Shown here one piece after another: positions 25,301-39,200 of a stretch of DNA of 64,000 bases. Numbering within the stretch: the stretch's first letter is position 1; each line of letters begins with the position of its first letter. The notes below the pieces were generated by a model that worked only from the letters and a program-made list of their open reading frames with translations, did no database searches and was not told where the DNA came from. Origin of the DNA: Effrenium voratum (taxonomy: Eukaryota; Sar; Dinophyceae; Suessiales; Symbiodiniaceae); the NCBI GenBank assembly GCA_963377175.1, contig CAUJNA010003772.1:1191115-1255114 (forward strand), read 5' to 3'. Both the position numbers and the translations under genes were made by a program.

Positions 25301-28300
25301 CACGGAGAGGCCCTCCCGGTACCCGCCGATGGCATCCGCCGCGTCCGCGGCCTCCAAGCTGCCGGGGATGGCACCGCGGCCCAAGAAGTCGGAGAAGCGG
25401 TTGCTCGGGCCACTGCCACCTTGCCATGGGTCAAAAGCCAAAATTCGTAACCGCAGTGAACATCCGATTCAATCCCCCATTCAAATAGTTCCAAAATGGG
25501 TGGTGAAATCACCTACCCCAAAATGGTAACGTTGGTTGTGACCCACTGCCACCTGAGGCAAACTCCTGGCGTCGCCTGACCTCGTTCACGTACCGCTTTT
25601 TCTCTACCGTGCGAAAGTGGATGACCACAATTCTAATCGGAAAACATACAGGGAATTCTGCCATCTAGTTTCGCCCTTGTGAACCGAGTGGGTCATCCTT
25701 GTGACAACACTTCCGACTGGGTTGGTTTGGGATTGGAGTAGGGTCCATTGAGGGTGGATGATTGCAGGCCCATTTCAGGTGCCACCTCAAGCAGTGGCTT
25801 GCTCGGGTCCAACTGGGCCGGAGCCAATCACTTCGGCTGCCACTTTGGAGAAAGCAAAGGAAGCCATCCTTCAAATCTGTACAATATATATTTATATATC
25901 TATACACATTTGCGTAACAACTCTCCCTCTCTCTCTCTCTCTAACTCCCTCCCTCCCTCGATGCCGGCCGCAGGTGGTCCATCACTCATACTGAAATCGA
26001 ATGATTCCCTCATATTCCCTCATGGCTATACACGGCTGTAAACGGCACTACTTGCAGCTGCCTCCGCCGGGGACAAATCATAGGGAAGGTGTCTTCAAAA
26101 CAATCTTGCCTGGGGTTTACAGCAAGGGTCTCATCAATCACTGCTTCAAATAGGCCGGAGACCGCTGGAGACAGATTGAACCTGGGAGCCTTGCTCACTC
26201 GCGGGGGTGAGGGGCTGGACGGACTGTGGGACGGCCGGCCGCGTTCACTGCTTTGCGATCTGCTGTCTCACGGTACTCTACAGCTATCTTCTACTTCCCC
26301 CATGTGACCGCCAGTTTTGCTGCTACGGCTGCGGCTGCGACGCTATTGATGCATGCGCTGCACGGACTACTTGACCTCGGCTGCCACCACTTCTACTGCC
26401 ACGTCCACTCACACTACCACTACCACCCCTGCTGATGTTCTAGCTTCTTTTGCTCTTCAGCCTCTCAAGCTGCAACACGCATGTGCAAACAAACTCGGCC
26501 AAACCAAAGACTTCCGAAACGGGCCGCACTGCTCGCAGCCTCGCAGCAACATCCGCGCTCACGGCCGCCGCGCCTTCCGCCGGGTACCAAATCTCCGTCT
26601 GCAGGCTCCTTGGCCCACCCTCTTCCTGACGGCTGTGGTCGTCGAACTGCCTCGGCGGGGGGCATGCTGCAGTGACCAAAATGCAAGGGTGCAACCCATT
26701 TCTTGCGAAGCCTCCACCAGACAAACACATTTTCTGGGATCCTCGAAACTGCAAATGGGCAACTTGATGTTGTGTGCAGTCGAATTCCATACCTCCCACA
26801 CCCCCGAATAATTTGGCCCCCACGAAAGCGAACAGTGGAACTACAAACGAAATTCCAACAGTCACCCCTGTACGCAATTCCATTTTCTGCGTGCTAAGCA
26901 GGAGGTGCCTGTGGGAAAATGTCTGAACATTATTTGGCTTCTTTTTGGGGTTTTGAAGGGCTGACCTTTTGAGGGGCCAGGCCGCAAGGTGGTCACCCCC
27001 ACGGCAAAGGGCCCTGGAGGCATCCCCGTCACAGAGGCCATGGCTCTTGGCCGCACCAGAGACGCGGCAGCGCACCAGGCGGCGACTTTTAAGGGCCGGC
27101 GAAAAGCTCGCTCGAGCATCTCGAGGCAGGTGGAAAGGAATGAATTCCGTGGGAAACCCCTGCGAAACTCATGGGAAACCTGTGAAAAACCATGAAAAAC
27201 CTTGGCAAAGGGGAAACCCGTTAGAAACCCGTGGCAAACCCTGAAGATTTAGCTGGAAGGCTATTTTGCCAGCAAAAGCTGCTCTTTGCCAACCCTGCGG
27301 CAGGTTCCTATCAAAATCTGCCTGAACCTTCAGCCCAAATACACCGCCACCGAACACACATCCAGAGTTGATCTATGTTCGTCTTGGAGGTGGTGTGGCG
27401 TGTTAACCACATCCAAACACTGGTGACAAAAATAATTTACCCAAAACCCTTAATCAAAAGTCCAAAGGGCAAATATCCGCGCAGTTTTCACTTGTTGAGG
27501 CTTCCCCTACAAAGCTTGTTTTACCCATTGCGGTCGGGAGGCGCAACCAGACTGCTAAGCCGACTGGGTTCAACACATTTTTCGTCCAACGCACAGAGAA
27601 GGGAGTAATCAACCTTGCAAGTTAGATGCCACCCCCGGATGAGAAAAAGAGTGAAGGAGTGAAGGATGGGACACCCACCTACTACTCAATCCGAAGTTGG
27701 TTCTGCCTGGGTTTCCACAATGGCTTCCAAAGTTGTGTTCTAAAGAAAATGCGGACTTGTTGCAAAAAGCTCTACCAATGTTGACGGGTCAATGTCGGCG
27801 TTGAGCCAGATCAGTTGGTACAGCAACATGCTGGCAGGAGTGCGAATCAGCAACCGCCCGAGCCAGCCCAAATAACACATGGCTATGGGTCAAAATAAAA
27901 CCACCAGGATATGGCGCGCAGGTGGTATGTTTCATTTATCGGGGTTCCATGTTGGGCACCTTCTTTTGACCCAAAAAACACATCCACTCGCAAAGACGCG
28001 GAGTCTTGGGAAAGGCCACGCGTCCGTCTGGCCCCATGGGGTCCTGGAAGGCGGACACAAACGCGCCCTCCACCGAGCCTCGCGTGGAAGGCAACGGCCC
28101 CTCGTGGGCAGATTGGGCCCGAAGCTCAAAGCCAAGTGGCCCGGAGAAAACAAAGGCTGGTGATACTGACTTACGAGATCTGATGCTGAAGCCCGACACA
28201 TGCCTGGGGTAAATATCTAAGTTTCTGAGCAAAGAGCCACAAACAAAGAGGCACCCACTCTAATACAAGCCCGCACGCATGTGCTCCTTTTGCCAACGGC

Positions 28301-30255
28301 AACTTGTGTTCAACGCTTTCGTGTTTCGTCATTGTTTGTTGGCGCAAACATCTTCATGAGCTGTGCCGGGCATGGGTGTCGATGCTCCATTGCAAAGTAG
28401 CCTTTCAGGGTTCACGATTGAACACTCGAATGGGTTGGCTGGTTGGCTGGTTGGCTGGTTGGATGGCTGGCTGACAATTGGCTTTCACTCGTCGCAGAGA
28501 ACATGCTACGAAGCACGCCTCTCTTCGCGCGCCCCAGGGCCTCTCGAAATGCCCGACAATGGGCCTCCCATGGCCTCCCCATCTGACGGGATGCAGGTAT
28601 GTGACGAGGGGACATGGCTTTCAAGTTGGATCCAAAGCCAGGCAAGGCACAGTCGAACATCTGGTCGAACAGCAGGATCGCGAACCTTACGCCACGTTAC
28701 GGCGACATGTTCATGGTATCGCTTACCCTAGCCCAGAGCAGGAGGCTCTTGAATCAAGGGCCCGCGAAGCGAGAGCACAAATGGCCCTTGGGCAGCGAGT
28801 TAAACACTGTGGAAACCGGACAGTCTGGACAAATAAAAAAAAAACTACCTCGTACCTCGAATTATTAAAGTGCTGAAAAATGTTGAAAGGTCAACACTTC
28901 CGTAGGCTCCGACCAAATGGCACTTCGCGGGCCCAAGGGGCCAAGGAACATCTCAGCAAGATAGCTCGGCAAATCAACACTAGGACAACTACAAACACAA
29001 CCCATGAACATGCCAAAGGGCAACCGACACATTTCAAAACGGCACGCGAAGTTGAACAATTGTCTCTCCTAAATTTGCTTTTGCAGGGGTTGCAGCTTGC
29101 ACTCTTGCCAGCTAGAACGCAATATGATTCCTGCTGGCCTTGAAAGCCCAGAGCACCGATGTGTGGAGCAATCATCCCTCATGGTCATTGAAAATCACTG
29201 GATCCCTTGCCATTGTACCAAAGGAGGCTCCAACCATGGCTACTGAAGTGGGGTACCGAAAGTGGCAGCCAACAACAAGATGTTTTGCTTCCTAGCTACT
29301 TCTCCAGCCAAACACAGCGTAAAAACCCTCTCATGAAACTTGCTCAAGCAATCTCTTACGCAACGTGCTCGTGCTACTTGCTTTGCAAAACACTCGTGTA
29401 CAATCCTTGTGGAAATTGCTGTAGAAACCTCTGGCACAACTTGCTCTAGCAAACTCTGGCATAACTTGCGTGCGTAACTTGCTCAAGCAATCTCTCATGC
29501 AACTCGCTAGTGCAACTTGACTTGCTCAATCGGCACCACACGTTTCCTCAGAAATGGGCAAACAACAAATCACATGAAGGGGCGAATCTGGAGAAAAAAA
29601 CAACAACTCCGAGAGGCAAACATGTTTGTCTTCATGCGACCCAGCCACAAATCCCGCAGAATAGCCCCCTCGCAGTGGACGCCACACTGGAAGCCGCCGC
29701 CTTCCTGCAACTATGCCAGGCATTCTTGTCCACATTGCACACATTCATTGGATGGGAAAAACCTTGTTGGGTCCAAACAAAATGTTACCCATGTCAACTC
29801 CGCCACCTCTGAAGGTGTCTTTCTGGTTTGCCTCCTTGTGCTTCACAAGTCAGGCTTTACTGTTTTGCACCTCCTCAACAGGCAGGCGCAGGCAGGCAGG
29901 CAAGCAGGCAAGGAAGGCAGGCAGGCAAGCAGACAAACAACAGGCCGGCAGGCAGCCAGACAAGCAAACAAGCAGGCAAGCAGTCGGGCAGGCAGGCAGA
30001 CAGCAAGCAAGCAGGCAAGGAAACACGCGCGCACACGTACACACGCACGCATGCACGCACGCACGCACGAACGCACGCGCACACACACAAATACACACTA
30101 ACACACAAACACACACAGAGACACAAAACCGACCAACGTATCGATAACCCAACCATCCGACCAACCGGCCAACCGATCCACCGACCAGCCAAACAGAAGA
30201 ACTCACAAACAAACAAACAAAGAAACAAACAAACAAACAAATAGGCAAGCACGCC

Positions 30256-30294
<39 letters not shown>

Positions 30295-33200
30295 AAACTA
30301 GCCAACAACAAAACAGACAGACAAGCACCACATTTAGGAAACAGACCAGTCCCGAAACGCGCAAACAAATGAAAAGTTCAGCAGACGAAAGACTGCAGAA
30401 GAAACTGGCTGTGAAGCTTCCTGGCTGAAGTAGTGCTGCATTGCCAGCTCTTCCACTGTGAGTTCCTCCAGGAGGAAGCCTCCAGCGATTGCCAGTGGGT
30501 GGTGAGCCCCATAGGTCAGGGGTGGACCACTGTTTGTAATATATATAAATAATATGCGTGCACGTATGCAGGCGCATTTGCGAATGCACATTGATATGTA
30601 TTCGTACATGTATGAAGACCTTTTACTTTCCCATTTCGAACATTCCCTGAACAATACATGCCTATTGTCAATTTTCTCGGATCCCATGCCCATGCTGGTG
30701 CAGAAATTTCCTTACACTGTGACGAACACACGGCTCCTGTTGTTGACCAACAACCATCTGAGATCCCAAAGGCAAGACGTTGCACCACGGACGGGGTTGT
30801 ATGACTTCTAGAGTGAGATTGAAAGAAGCGGCTATGATTCGCACTGCTGTTGCCATTTGGTGCTTGTCGGGGCGGTCGTTCCCTGAATGCAACTGCAACA
30901 AAACCAAACACCCATGGCCCATCTCCACACGTGCTGTCATTCAATAATTTTCTCAACACGGTGAGAAAAGATACAGAGGCAAAGGCACATATTTGTGTTG
31001 CCTGCAAGTTGGCAAGAGTCCAAGTGGGGGCCCCACTTTGGCCTTCTAATGCATGGCCAGTGAACACGAAAGAGTCGCCACGGCAAGACCCATTGCTTGC
31101 CTAATTTTGCGGGATCTCAAGCATCACACACCCACACCTAGCATGCGGCATGTTGCTGGCCCCTGCCAAGGGACATAAACAAAACTCATCACAGCTCTTT
31201 CTTCATTATTCATCCGAAACACCCGCAATCACCCGCAAACCACATGAAAAAACCGATCGAACACATCAACTCCGAGACCCCAAGCCCAGATTAGGTGAAG
31301 CTGCCATCAAACATCCGCCGATGCCCGGCGCCCACTTGCGGCAGCGCAAGCTTGCCGGCGCTCAGGTTCCGGATAGGCCCTGCAAACAGACCACAACTTC
31401 CCTGTCTGCCATGTCACCCGCACAAAAAACAAATGGGAGAAAGGCAAGCCTGCCACGTCAAGCGGTCACTTACTCTTGTTCAGGTAGCTGAGCCTGTGGC
31501 TCTAGGCACCGTTAAGAACTGGAGCCAGCACCAGGGACAGGAATTGGAAGCAAGATTTGACCTTTGAGGTTTGACTGTTTGTTTCTTTTTGCGGAAAAAC
31601 TGTGATGACGCACATCGAGCACAACAACCCGCAAAACGGATGCAACCACCCGCAAATCCACAAGTTGCAAATCTAGATTTGCAGGATCACAGAGGACAAG
31701 CGCAATTTCCTCCTCAGCTAGTGAAGCCCTTGGATTCAGTCCACAACTATTGTCTGGGTAGGGCGAACAGCATCATGATGCGCATGGCATGCCAGTCAAA
31801 GAACAGCCTGCAAAAATAACCAAGATCTTTCTCCAAATAATTTGCCAATTTGTTTCCAACTCGGCCTTAACGGCCCATATTTGTTCAGTCGGCCAGAAAT
31901 AGTATGACAAACCAAATCGGTCAAAAGCAAATGTTAAAATGAAGCTGCAGGCAAACATGTTTTGCAATTGGCTAAGTGGTGCTGGCTCAGTTCATGGGGA
32001 TCACCTAAAACCATAACTTTGCCTTGCCTTTGATTTGTGCTGGGCAAAATGTTGCAATGTCCTCCGTGACTTCGATTTCTCGCCTGCAGCAGACTCCTCC
32101 TCCTCGATCAGCCGCACAACCAACTCGGGCAGCCATCCGCCATCCGCCACCTGCAAGCGGGCTCGCGTCGAAAGGAGACGGCATGAGTCGACACCTACCA
32201 TGGGCGCCGTCGAAGTTGTGAGCAGTTACGGCGAAGAGACAAACAAACAAACAAACAAACAAACAAACAAACAAACAAACAACCAGACAGACAGACAGAC
32301 AGACACAGACAGAGACAGACAGACACAAACAGACACAGACAAACACAGACAGAAACAGACAGACACAGACAGACACAAACAGACACAGACACACAAAACA
32401 CACAAACACACAAACACACAAACAAACAAACAAACAAACAAACAACCAACCAACCAACCAACCAACCAACCAAACACACACACACACACACTCTAAGACT
32501 CTGAAATAGGGGGTCTGCAGATGCAACAAATCTGTCCAGAAATCGGCTATGTGAATATATACATATATATATATATATATTTCGATTTAGCTCCAGAATC
32601 CACAATTTCGAGCATCCACCCTAATGGGAACCCAGGATGGGCACAAATTGTTGATTAACAAGGGGTTGTCCCAGTTGATAGGGGACCCGGTCCCAACCTC
32701 CCAAAAATCCCACCAGGCTGACTAGATCGGCCAGCCACCCAACCAGCTACCCGGCCAGCCGGCCAGCCAGCCAACCAGCCAACCAACCAACCGGCCAGCC
32801 AACCAGCCAATTTTGAATGGATCCAACGCGACCTTTTCCGCGATGCCCAGGGGCCTGGTCCAGGGCTCGGCGCCAGCGAGGCCCCAGGCCGTCGCACTTC
32901 TTGGCCAAGGCCCGGCACCTCCGCGCCAGGTCCCAGCCTAAGGCACTCGAAAACGAACCGCGCTTTGTGGGCGAGGGAAAACAACGAGGATGATGGGAAT
33001 AGAACGGAATCTACATACATAGGAAACAAATATGTCTATAGGTATTGCGTGCATTGTATGCAAACACATTATTGTTTTGTATATACATGTCCATCTACTA
33101 TTAAACATATATATATATATATATAAACATATATATATATATATGCGTGCGCGCAGTCATAAGGCACAGGCGTATGTATATATGTGTAGGTTATGAAATG

Positions 33201-36200
33201 ATTCGTGTGCATTTGAGTGTGCGCAATCACAATCATGATTTTAGGCAGCCTCAGACGCAAACAACGCCCACCCCTTTCAACTTGGAGTGTTGGTCTTGTA
33301 ATATGAAACCTTGAGGTTGGTTGGGGCTGTGGCCTTTTACCTCAACATCCGGCCTCATCCTGGCCGAGTTGGCCAGAACGCAAAGGTGTCGTAAGTGCTG
33401 CCAAAACCTGCAACACATCAGAAGATGAACCGGATCTTAAAAAGAAGCATGGGCCTTCTGAACCTTCTGAGCTTAGGATAGCCGCCACACCCAAAAGTGA
33501 AATTGGCTGCCACTGAACTGGGGCTGCCTTCACCAAGCTGAAGGAAGCATCTGGGCCGCCCCGGCGTGCATCGCGCGGCAAAGCCTCCAGCCGACAGTCC
33601 TCAGGTCCGCGGGTCCGTTCAGGGCATTTCTTCATGTACAGCGGGGTGAAAGTACAGAGCACGATTTCGCAACGGCTAAGCCATCCCCAATTACCTACCC
33701 ACGTCAGAGGAAACTTTGCCAACCATCCCAACTTACCTACCCACATCAGAGGAAAACGCCGGGAGGCGCAACACGCTGTTACTGTTGGCTCCAACCCACC
33801 TACTGCCTGCTAAACAATTGCTGACCGGCCCTCTCTAGTTGGTCACAGTTGCTCTGGTCGCCTGGTATCAAACGCTGTTTCGTAACTGTTTTTCTCAAGT
33901 GCTACTTTTCCCCCTATCAACTCAGCGCAACCGTGTCCAACTGGGGGTGTGGGGGGGGGGGGGGTAATTGCCTTCGGTCCCTACGGTTGTTTTCACGGCT
34001 CGGTAGGGGTGTCTGCTGACCCTGGCCCAGTTGAGTCCTGGGAAGATGTACAGACCAGTGGCTTGTTGAATTGTGTCAGCAAACGTGATGTTTCTGGAAT
34101 TCATCCTGATGGTGCATTGTGTTGGCCAAAGGCAGCTCGCATCCTGAAAGTGAAGAACTTTCATCAGGTGAGCTACCAACTAAAAGAATTCTGTAGACAC
34201 GTATGATGTCAGAAGTCAAGTTGTCCAAGGCTCATGGAATTCAATCGGTTGATTGTGAATGGCAGTCATTGAAAGCTTTCTTGCCTCCGCAGCTCCACCG
34301 CAAATGTTGGTGTGACAATACTTCGGATGTTAATGTTCATCTGAAACAAAGAACCTATCAATTCGTGTGGAGACGAACTGCTTCGCCTAATGCTTTGTTG
34401 GGCGCATTGGCGAACGAAGTAGTTTTGCATGTTGACGCCTGCCACGCTGCGAGTGAAATGAGCAAACACCCAACGTTTTTGACAGTGACGGCTCCGAAAA
34501 CACCAGGCGACTAGCGCAACCGTGACCAACATTTTTACAATTGCTGCCCGGCCCTCTCTAGTTGTGTCAAGTTCACCTTACCGGTCTATGACGCTTCACC
34601 AGACAAAGGCTTCAGCACCTTGTCAGTTTTAGTCCTGAAGCTCCGTGGTGCATCGATTGGAGCGGAATCCCCGCGGACAACTCAATAGTCTTGACCTTGA
34701 CTAGAGCTTGTGAAAGGGCGCATGCACATTCACATGTACCAAGGAATCGTGTATGTGCATATATGTCTGTATGTACATGAACATGTGATTAGTGCATTCT
34801 TTGACCGGGAAAATGTCTGGCCCACCACATTTGCATACGGCATATTTTCGTATCAACTTCTTGAGGCGCGCGCCTCCTGCGATGCGCCATCGCTGGTGAG
34901 ATCCACTGGCGCCGGGGCCTGTGGGCAACCCCAACAGAGCTCACCTTGACATGTCCCGTCGCCCATTCTCTTGGAAAGTCCTTTGTCCATTCTGAATCTG
35001 AGTATGGAAATTGACAGGGTGGCACATGCCACCGCATGTTCAGCCACTTCCCAACCTGGCGTCGGTTGGCCAAAGTATTGCTCTTCGAATTCTCAGCTTA
35101 AAATCAACAGGATCCCAAGAAGCAAACAACTAAACACACACCAAGAACAGTGAAGCCAAGCTCCAGCATACATGTGGAAGCCACTCTTCAGCCCATCTCA
35201 CTCACTGCAGGGTGTTCCTCTCACTTAGTCTGTACTCCACAGCTAGCAGTCAGCAACCAATCACACACAACTCAAGCAAACCAAGCAAAAGAACAAACAA
35301 CCAAGCACCTGGAAGCTGCATTGCAATGATCAACTGAAAACCCAGATCCGTCTTTACACGAAGCTCATGTTACGCTCGGTTTGTCAGGCGTTTCTGGAAA
35401 AGGGGAACCCCAGGTTGTTGCCTTGTTGGCTTGCCTTCACAGCCATCCACGCCTTGGCCCACCACGCCAAACACTCTCCCTTCATTTTGAGCTCTTCTGC
35501 TTTACATTCTTGGTGACTTTCTAGACCTCAAACCGGCTTTTTGAGGCTTTCCAAACCCCCCTCAAAAAAAAAAAAAAAAACTGGACCCAGGTGTCACTCG
35601 GGGGGGCCCCATAGCACCCGGCTCTTAGCACCAGAAACACCGGGGCCCCCCCCCCCGCCTGGGGCGCGCCCTCCAGCAGCCCCGCGGCGCTGAGCGCCAG
35701 CGCCGCCCGCGGGCCCTCGCGGCGGCTCAGCTCCTTGGCCAACTCCTCAGCAGTCGGTCGCCAGGGGAGGCGGGGAACCGGTGTGGCCCATGCTTTGTGT
35801 AAGTCCTAAAGCGGAGTGGCCCTTTTTCGGTGGCCATTTTTGTGGGGTGGCCTAGGTGTTGGGCTAGGTTCTAAAGTGCAACTATTATAGCCAGATAGTT
35901 GTCTCTCCCTCTCTCGTTGTTTGTTTGTTCTTTTCTTGGGGGGGGGAAGGGACCGATGGTTGGTTTAAAGGGAAAAAGGGGCACCAACAGGTGTTGGGGC
36001 TCACCTATTTTCTATTTGGAGACATAGCAACCGCGGGCATTTGCCCGGTTTCTGGGGATGATCCCGGGGCGGACACCATCTCAGGCAGGCGGGTGGTTTC
36101 CAACCAGTGTTCACAGTGCTTCATCATTCAACTGGGGTGCACGATCTTGTCCATCCACAGAAGTACAGCTATGGTCGTCAGGGTTAAACTAGGTAGCAAA

Positions 36201-39200
36201 GAGGGGGTGACTAAACCAAAATAGATTGGATTTCCGCCATCTACTTTCACCCACCGCATCCGTCGATCTCAAAACCCATTTTGGGATATCCATCTACCAA
36301 TCTGACTGACAAATCCTGGGGATATTAGTGAAAAGTCAAAAGGGCACCCTGCAATCCCCAACCCGTGTCGGGCTCAAGGTGGGGCCTGCCTCGGGTACCT
36401 TCCTGGCCCAAAAGCACTGACGCTCCTAGCAGGGTCCGACCTGACCCTCGGACCCCCAAAGCCTCCAGTGGCGATCCCTGATCTGAACCCCTTCAAAAGG
36501 GGGGGGAACTGGAAGAGCGGAATTTTCACTGAAAACAAACCCGCCATCAATAACGAGGGGGATTAATTTAGGGTTTACCTCAATTCCAATCGCTGAAATC
36601 ACCTCCACACATCCCGTGCCTCATGTTCACTCCGTTCGTCCCCCCCCCCCCCGCCCTGTCAGGCGCCAACAACCGGGCAACTTGATTGCATGGGAACCCT
36701 CCCGCACCAATTGTTTTGCCGGTGGCCTGTGGGGAATGAACCCCCAGTTTCTTCCGATCCAACTAAGGCACCCCCGCAGAACCTCAAAACCGCACAACCG
36801 AACCTAAATTGAATAGGGATCTCGAATCTGAATCCCCCCAGTTCTTGGGAAAGCGCCCACACCTCCAGAGACCTCATCGTGAAACATCCGCGCCCAAGGG
36901 TCCGCATACCAGCGGCCCCGCTTGGAGGGGCTCAGCCGGCAGCTCAGCAGAAGCCGCAAGCGCCGGATCTTGGCCAACTGCAGCGCTTGGTGTGCGCCTC
37001 GCTGGCCGGGGTTAAATGGCCATGGGTCAAAAGCCAAATCGTACCCCACTAAAATGGGCGGTAAATTCACCTACCCCAAAATGGTACCGTTGGTTTTGTA
37101 AAGGAATCACCAAAGGCTTGGGAATGAACTAAACCAAAACCTCATGCTCCACTGAAGAGACATGTTGCCATCTACGGTGCACGCTGTAGCATCCATCCCT
37201 TTGTGCCCCCCCTCGTCCAATCTGAGCCCTCCACCCACTGCCGGAGAGCCCAGCACCGCGTGGTGAAGCGCCTCCCGGGATCCGGGATCCGGGAGTGAGG
37301 GTATGAAATTGCTGCAGCTGGGCAATAATCAAACAGGCCAACAAGCTGCAAGCCACAGTGTCAGGCAAATGAGGTCGCATTACGTCCGCTCTCCCCCCAT
37401 CCTTTTTGGGGAGTCTTCGCACAGCTGTCCAGTCAAAAAGAAACTCAGTAACTCACTCACGCTGGACCATCCCCAACCCAGGATGGTTGAAGTTTGGTTT
37501 TCCAGAGGGCTCTTAGTGTTGGAAGCTCTTCCTCTACTTCGCCACGAAGTGGGGGGAGGGATAGCACTCTGTCCGCTTGTCCGGTCCTGAGTCACTTCAA
37601 GTTCTGGATCAACTTGTGGCGAACTTTTTGGGGATTTGGTCTCCTGAATGAATTTGTCCGCCCAAGGTCCGTTTCAGGGCTAGTCTTGGGGCCCGCTATC
37701 CAGCCAACATAATTCTAGCTTCCAAGATTTCATCTATTCTTCGCCAAACAGGCCTTTGAAGGAACACCTGTGCTTCCAGCGGAACCAAAGCACGGGGGCT
37801 TCTCTTCAAACCGGCTTCCCAGAATGGGCAACTCTCTAATGGGGGGTTTGGGGCCCCAAAAAGGGTACCTTGAACAGGCACGCCCGTTCACCTTCGCCCA
37901 AACGATCCAAAATAGGACCGCCACATTGCGGGTTCCTTTGGAGATATCTTCCATTATATGGTAGCTGGGGGTTTAGCAGATCTCACATGGAAACGAACCG
38001 TCCCAGCAGCAAGTAAATCCTTTACCCACAATCTCACAGCAGACGCGCCTGTTTCCAAGCGTTGCCTCGTTGCTTCACCAAGCGCTCCGCTCTGTACATA
38101 CGCAGCGCACAGCTGGGGAGGCTCATCATCGCTTGTTTCTCATGGACTTCATGTGGCCACATGGGGGTACCAAACTGCCTGCAGAACGCACCACTGCCAG
38201 TCTGATTCCACGACGACCAGCCCAATGAATCCGAGCGTGCCACATTGAGTAAACAGGATTGACACGTGACACAACTGAAACATGACAGCATTGATGTCCT
38301 GCGGGCTTCGGAAGGGTCGCACCTGTGCCTTGACCAGGCAAGCTGAAGCAGTCCTGACTCTTTACAATTTGGACTGCTTCCGGTGCGGGTTTTGTTGCAT
38401 TCATCCGGCTGCCGCCAGAAAAAACGTGCATTTCTACTCTCCCAGCACCCCTGCATTCCTTCGGGCGTGGGTGCCCGAGAGTCTCCCTTTGCCATGGGTG
38501 GTCCAAAAGACCCTCTTCGACTGGCCACCCTCCCTCCAATCGAAGGCCAGGGCATTTTCGGAAGGCTTCCTCGTGTCGGGCCCGGATCGCTGTAAGTTTG
38601 CATTTCCTGGAAAGAGGACTTCTGATCGATCTCAGGCCCGACTGAGGGCCCTGCCGAGAAAAGCGGGCAGCGTGTTGCTGCGCACGGCTGGACGTGTCAA
38701 AGTGCCCTCATCCAGGTCCAAAAACGTCTTGCGCACCACCAGGCGCGGCGATGTTCCAGCTGGCTTCGGCGGCGCCTGGAGAGATTGCCAAAAGGCTCGC
38801 AGAAGTCAGACTCGCTCTGATATGTTTGTGCAATAAGTTACATATACGTATGTACCACTAAAGTTCATCAGCCTAAGCCAAGGACTCCGAGAAAATACAT
38901 TCATGAAAACGAGCTCGCGTCAACACAAATACTCATCCCTGCCCATTTGTCTTTGGGGGCGGGGGACCGGGGTGCGACAAACCGGGAACACAAGGCTTTG
39001 GAAACACCAAATCAACTGGGTTTGAGGGTGTCGTTGGAAAGGAGGAGTTTCATGATAACTCTGCCCCAAATCCCCAAGATGGCCCCCTTGACTCCCTCGA
39101 CCACGAACATGAAAAAGAAGCTTTAGAGCAAAGTTCAGAGCTCTTCCTACTGGCAGGCCAGCTGCTCGGCCCCAGGAAAACAAAATACTAAAGACTGGAC

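Larger units (their letters stand above)
7664..28019 (-). other. FAN1 intron 18 (20.4 kb) containing other genes
   Basis: Bounded by exon 18 (donor GTGGCC, phase 0) and exon 19 (acceptor CCGCAG, phase 0). It contains a complete hydrolase gene (27119-19073) and seven or more exons of another protein (15806-9346), all on the same strand as FAN1. Between these lie microsatellites and unassigned DNA. Confidence 0.7.
28101..29640 (-). other. FAN1 intron 17, should hide one small exon
   Basis: Exon 17 ends in phase 1 and exon 18 starts in phase 0. The FAN1 helix with LLLWD is absent, so a small exon of 3n+2 bases is expected here. A GC-rich minus-strand block at about 28500-28590 (REALGRAKRGVLRSMFSA) is open but does not match that helix. 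A (GGTTGGCT)n repeat is at 28432-28470 and a minisatellite at 29330-29530. Confidence 0.5.

Noticed and set aside
26010..26198. Minus-strand frame with protein-like composition in hydrolase intron 2
   Set aside because: The hydrolase family has no insertion here, and exons 2 and 3 already join in phase; no good splice pair defines it.
29843..30257. Cys/Leu/Val-rich frames resembling membrane segments
   Set aside because: Produced by GCAGGCAA, CGCA and CCAA arrays; no splice sites or conserved motifs.
30000..30300. Regular short repeats that could suggest a CRISPR array
   Set aside because: Units are 4-8 bp microsatellites without unique spacers, and the genome is eukaryotic.
38282..38836. 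184-codon plus-strand frame
   Set aside because: Likely the antisense shadow of the GC-rich minus-strand block at 38655-38775.
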